DNA of 8,361 nt, from NCBI GenBank assembly GCA_021790955.1, contig JAJYFI010000050.1, positions 1 to 8,361 on the forward strand. Reading direction: 5' to 3'. Positions 5,762 through 8,361 of the stretch are shown here, in pieces; within the stretch, counting starts at the first letter, position 1; every line of letters starts with the position of its first letter. The notes beneath the pieces are model-generated. The model had not been told where the DNA came from. It ran no database searches and worked only from the letters and a program-made list of their open reading frames with translations. The stretch comes from a bacterium (GTDB lineage: Bacteria > Elusimicrobiota > Elusimicrobia > UBA1565 > UBA9628). The position numbers and the translations under genes are program-made.

Positions 5762-8361
5762 CCAGCATCCGGCGCAGGACGCAGGGGAGGATGCCGCCGT
5801 GCCGGTAGTAATCGAGTTCGGAGGCCGTGTCGATGCGGGCGACGGCCCGGAATTCCCGGCGCGTCCCGTCCTCGGCGGACGCCTTCACCACGATCTCCTT
5901 GCGCGGCGAGAGCTCCAAAAGTCCCGCGATGTCGAAGCTCTCAAGCCCCGAGAGCCCCAGGCTCCGGACGGACTCGCCCGGCTTGAACTCCAGGGGGAGA
6001 ATGCCCATCCCGACGAGATTCGAGCGGTGGATGCGCTCGAAGCTCTCAGCGATGACCGCCCGCACGCCGAGAAGCGCCGGACCCTTCGCGGCCCAGTCGC
6101 GCGAGGAGCCCGAGCCGTACTCCTTGCCCGCCAGCACGATGAGGGGGACGCCGCGCTCCCGATAGCGCATGGCCGCGTCGTAGATGGGCGTTTTGCTCTT
6201 CTCGGGCAACAGCAGCGTCCAGCCGCCGCTTGAGTCCACGAGGAGGTTCTTGATGCGGATATTGGCGAAGGTCCCGCGCATCATGACCTCGTGGTTGCCC
6301 CGGCGCGAGCCGTAGGAGTTGAAGTCGGCGGGAACGACTCCGCGCTCGGAGAGGTAAAGCCCGGCGGGACCGTCCTTTGCGATCGAGCCCGCGGGGGAGA
6401 TGTGGTCGGTTGTGATCGAGTCGCCGAAAAGAGCCAGCGCCCGCGCCGCGAGGATGTCGCGCGTCTTCTCCGGCGTTTTCCCCATCGTCTCAAAGAAGGG
6501 AGGAAGCCGCACATAGGTCGAGTCCTTCTCCCATTGGTAGAGGGGAGTCTTCGCGGCTTTGAGGGTCTTCCAATCCCTGGCCCCTCCGAAGACGTTTTTA
6601 TAGTCTTTGAGAAAATCCCCGCGCTTGACGCAGCGTCTTGCCAAGGCCTCGATCTCCCGGCTCTTGGGCCAGATGTCCTTCAAAAAGACGGGCCCCTTCT
6701 TGCCCTGTCCCAAGGGCTCGCGCAGCAGGTCGATGTCCATGCGCCCCGCGAGGGCGTAGGCCACGACCAGGGGAGGGCTCGCGAGATAATTGGCTCGCAC
6801 GAGCGGGTTGATGCGGCCCTCGAAATTGCGGTTCCCGGAGAGGACGGCGGCGACGACCAGGTTGTTGCCCGCGACGGCGTTGGTCACCGGCTCGGGCAGG
6901 GGGCCGGAGTTCCCGATGCAGGTGGTGCAGCCGAAGCCGACGAGGTTGAATTTCATGCGTGCGAGGGCGTCCTTGAGCCCCGCGGCCTCGAGATAGCTCA
7001 TGACGGTCCTCGATCCCGGGGCGAGGCTCGTCTTCACCCAGGGCTTGGGCTTCAACCCCAGGGCTCCGGCCTTCTTCGCCACGAGCCCCGCCGCGAGCAT
7101 CACGAAGGGGTTCGAGGTGTTCGTGCAGGAGGTGATGGCCGCGATGACGACCGCGCCGTGCCCGATTTGGGCCGACGTCCGAGCGCCGCCCGGGCCGTCG
7201 AAGGACAAGGGGACCTCGGCGCCGGCCGGCGCCGGAAGCCGTCCGTGCCGGTCTTTCTCCTTGAGGAAGGAGGAAAGCTCCTTGTCCCAGGAGGCCTTGG
7301 CCTGGCTTAGGGGAACGCGATCCTGGGGCCGCTTGGGGCCGGCGAGGGAGGGTTCGACGGCCGCGAGATCGAGATCGATCCGGTTTGAAAATTCCGGTTC
7401 GGGGGAGCGTTCCGAACGGAAAAGCCCCTGAGCCGCGAGATAGTCCCGGATAAACGAAATGCGTCCCGTCTCCCGGCCCGTCTGCTTGAGGTATTCGAGC
7501 GTCCGATCGTCCACCGGGAAGAAGGCCGAGGTCGCCCCGTATTCCGGGCACATGTTGGCCAGAGTCGCCCGATCCGCGACCGAGAGGGACTTGAGCCCCG
7601 GCCCGAAAAACTCCACGAACTTGCCGACGACGCCGGTTTTGCGAAGCGACTGCGTCAGGGTCAAGACGACGTCGGTCGCGGTCGAGCCCTCGGAGAGCTT
7701 CCCTGAGACGCGCACGCCCAGCACCTCGGGGATGAGCATGGACATCGGCTCTCCCAGCATCGCGGCCTCGGCCTCGATCCCGCCCACGCCCCAGCCGAGG
7801 ACGCCCAGGCCGTTGACCATCGTGGTATGGGAGTCCGTGCCGACCAGCGTGTCGGGGTAGGCCCAGAGGTTTTTCCCGTCCTTGCGCTCGAAGACCACGC
7901 TCGCCAGGTGCTCGAGATTGACCTGATGGACGATGCCGGTGTCGGGAGGGACGACGCGGAAGCGGTCGAAGGCGGCCTGGCCCCACTTCAGGAAGAGGTA
8001 GCGTTCCCGGTTGCGTTCCATCTCGATCTTGGCGTTCGTGGCGAAGGAGGAGGCGGCATCAGGCGAATGTAGTACAGCCGATAATCTCGCGACGCCGGTG
8101 CGCGGGGAGTTGACCAGGATCTGCACGAGCTCGTAGTTGTCCCGGACCGCATCGAGCATGAACCGGGGACCGCCGCGGTTCTTCCCGTAGTGGAGGGTGA
8201 GGCCGATCCCGATCGAGCTGTCGATGAGGGCGGGAGAGAAGACGGGGACCCCCTTGCGGGCGCAGGTGGCGAGGAGCGAGTCCTTGACCGGCATGTGCTG
8301 GCCCAGGTACTCCAGGAGCTGCCGGGAGGAGTAGCCGCCGGGCGGCATGCCCTCCACGACC
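5751..8361 (-). CDS. acnA: Aconitate hydratase A, N-terminus replaced in frame by a deoxyhypusine-synthase-like fragment (5' end open)
   Basis: The frame runs from the window edge to TAA 5753-5751. Residue numbers below count from the GTG at 8357, which is not a proven start because the frame stays open upstream. Residues 103-868 are a cytosolic AcnA-type aconitase, the TCA-cycle enzyme interconverting citrate and isocitrate through a [4Fe-4S] cluster. Cluster cysteines are present: Cys411 in SCTNTSN, Cys477 and Cys480 in GCTTCIGNSG. Other motifs are MERNRERYLFLKWGQ, GTDSHTTMVNGLG (173-185), FGDSITTDHISPAGSI (644-659), FNSYGSRRGNHEVMMRGTFA (679-698), and GSGSSRDW with AESFERIHRSNLVGMGILPL near 748-789. 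The C terminus YYRHGGILPCVLRRML is complete. AcnA normally has about 890 residues; the first 125 to 140 are missing, including the Asp-His-Ser active-site segment. Residues 1-89 instead match deoxyhypusine-synthase-like proteins. This may be an assembly join or a true fusion; as drawn it is unlikely to be a normal enzyme. Confidence 0.9.
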   Translation of the reverse strand, partial: VVEGMPPGGYSSRQLLEYLGQHMPVKDSLLATCARKGVPVFSPALIDSSIGIGLTLHYGKNRGGPRFMLDAVRDNYELVQILVNSPRTGVARLSAVLHSPDAASSFATNAKIEMERNRERYLFLKWGQAAFDRFRVVPPDTGIVHQVNLEHLASVVFERKDGKNLWAYPDTLVGTDSHTTMVNGLGVLGWGVGGIEAEAAMLGEPMSMLIPEVLGVRVSGKLSEGSTATDVVLTLTQSLRKTGVVGKFVEFFGPGLKSLSVADRATLANMCPEYGATSAFFPVDDRTLEYLKQTGRETGRISFIRDYLAAQGLFRSERSPEPEFSNRIDLDLAAVEPSLAGPKRPQDRVPLSQAKASWDKELSSFLKEKDRHGRLPAPAGAEVPLSFDGPGGARTSAQIGHGAVVIAAITSCTNTSNPFVMLAAGLVAKKAGALGLKPKPWVKTSLAPGSRTVMSYLEAAGLKDALARMKFNLVGFGCTTCIGNSGPLPEPVTNAVAGNNLVVAAVLSGNRNFEGRINPLVRANYLASPPLVVAYALAGRMDIDLLREPLGQGKKGPVFLKDIWPKSREIEALARRCVKRGDFLKDYKNVFGGARDWKTLKAAKTPLYQWEKDSTYVRLPPFFETMGKTPEKTRDILAARALALFGDSITTDHISPAGSIAKDGPAGLYLSERGVVPADFNSYGSRRGNHEVMMRGTFANIRIKNLLVDSSGGWTLLLPEKSKTPIYDAAMRYRERGVPLIVLAGKEYGSGSSRDWAAKGPALLGVRAVIAESFERIHRSNLVGMGILPLEFKPGESVRSLGLSGLESFDIAGLLELSPRKEIVVKASAEDGTRREFRAVARIDTASELDYYRHGGILPCVLRRMLGAD
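8058..8087 (-). other. AT-rich junction segment between the deoxyhypusine-synthase-like and aconitase parts
   Basis: Ten codons (residues 91-100, RLSAVLHSPD) match neither parent family. They contain AGA, TTA, GTA and CTA, which are sparse in the neighbouring genes. Thirteen of the 30 bases are G or C, far below the flanks. Where AcnA proteins normally read DHSVQVD followed two residues later by Gly, this stretch has no counterpart. The segment marks the breakpoint of the fusion or of an assembly join. It is not recognisable as an attachment site or insertion-sequence end. Confidence 0.6.
8091..8361 (-). other. Deoxyhypusine-synthase-like internal fragment fused upstream of aconitase
   Basis: The first visible residues resemble the central part of deoxyhypusine synthase family proteins. 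After MPPGGYSSRQLLEYLG comes DSLLATCARKGVPVFSPALI, then DSSIGIGLTLHYGKN and a segment ending ELVQILVNSPRTGV. In human deoxyhypusine synthase the matching stretch holds IPVFSPALTDGSLGD and is followed after the TG by a glycine-rich strand and the catalytic lysine region (family knowledge). Here the match stops just after TGV, so the C-terminal third with the active-site lysine is absent. The N-terminal part lies beyond the window edge. Bacterial members often lack eIF5A as a partner and may act in polyamine metabolism, so the native activity is uncertain. The fragment continues without a stop into aconitase. Confidence 0.75.

Noticed and set aside
6291..7310. Plus-strand open frame (339 codons) opposite aconitase
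   Set aside because: It is antisense to well-conserved aconitase coding sequence, with no recognisable motif and no ribosome binding site.
6598..7986. Long minus-strand open frame (462 codons) in another frame inside aconitase
   Set aside because: The product is Arg/Gly/Pro-rich with no domain, and the aconitase frame across the same bases has full motif support.
8058..8090. Junction segment as a dif-like, attC-like or phage attachment site
   Set aside because: No matching inverted core or recombinase arms could be seen, only a short TGTA-G-TACA symmetry, and no integrase gene is in the window.

Overview
This is a GC-rich (roughly two thirds G+C by eye), tightly packed bacterial window with two convergent gene blocks. 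Nothing in it fixes the lineage. The gene content suits a GC-rich, possibly uncultivated bacterium with anaerobic or facultative energy metabolism (inference).

Plus strand, 2 to 5513: the downstream part of a six-gene operon encoding a membrane-bound complex related to complex I, hydrogenase-4 and formate hydrogenlyase. The order is hyfB (C-terminal end only), hyfC, hyfE, hyfF, hyfG, hyfI. The genes overlap by 16 and 8 bp or are separated by 4 to 10 bp, so they are probably one transcript with coupled translation. The membrane arm (NuoL-, NuoH-, NuoK- and NuoM/N-like subunits) keeps the ion-channel residues. The peripheral arm has a fused NuoC/NuoD-like large subunit and a NuoB-like iron-sulfur subunit. 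The large subunit lacks all four cysteines that hold the [NiFe] centre and ends in Asp-Arg with no maturation extension. The small subunit keeps all four ligands of its [4Fe-4S] cluster. This matches the poorly understood Ehr (energy-converting hydrogenase-related) complexes rather than a working hydrogenase. No ferredoxin-like subunit lies between hyfG and hyfI, so how electrons enter and leave is unknown from this window.

Minus strand, 8361 to 5537: a long open frame, still open at the window edge, followed by a small DUF167 (YggU-type) gene overlapping its end. About 766 residues of the long frame are an AcnA-type aconitase with all iron-sulfur cysteines. Its first 125 to 140 residues are missing and are replaced, in frame, by an internal fragment of a deoxyhypusine-synthase-like protein. 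The two are joined through about 30 bp of unusually AT-rich sequence. This is either an assembly chimera or a real gene fusion or deletion.

There is no gene-free stretch above 300 bases. The only intergenic space between the two blocks is 23 bp (5514 to 5536). No RNA gene, CRISPR array, insertion sequence or convincing terminator was seen. Promoters for both blocks must lie outside the window.
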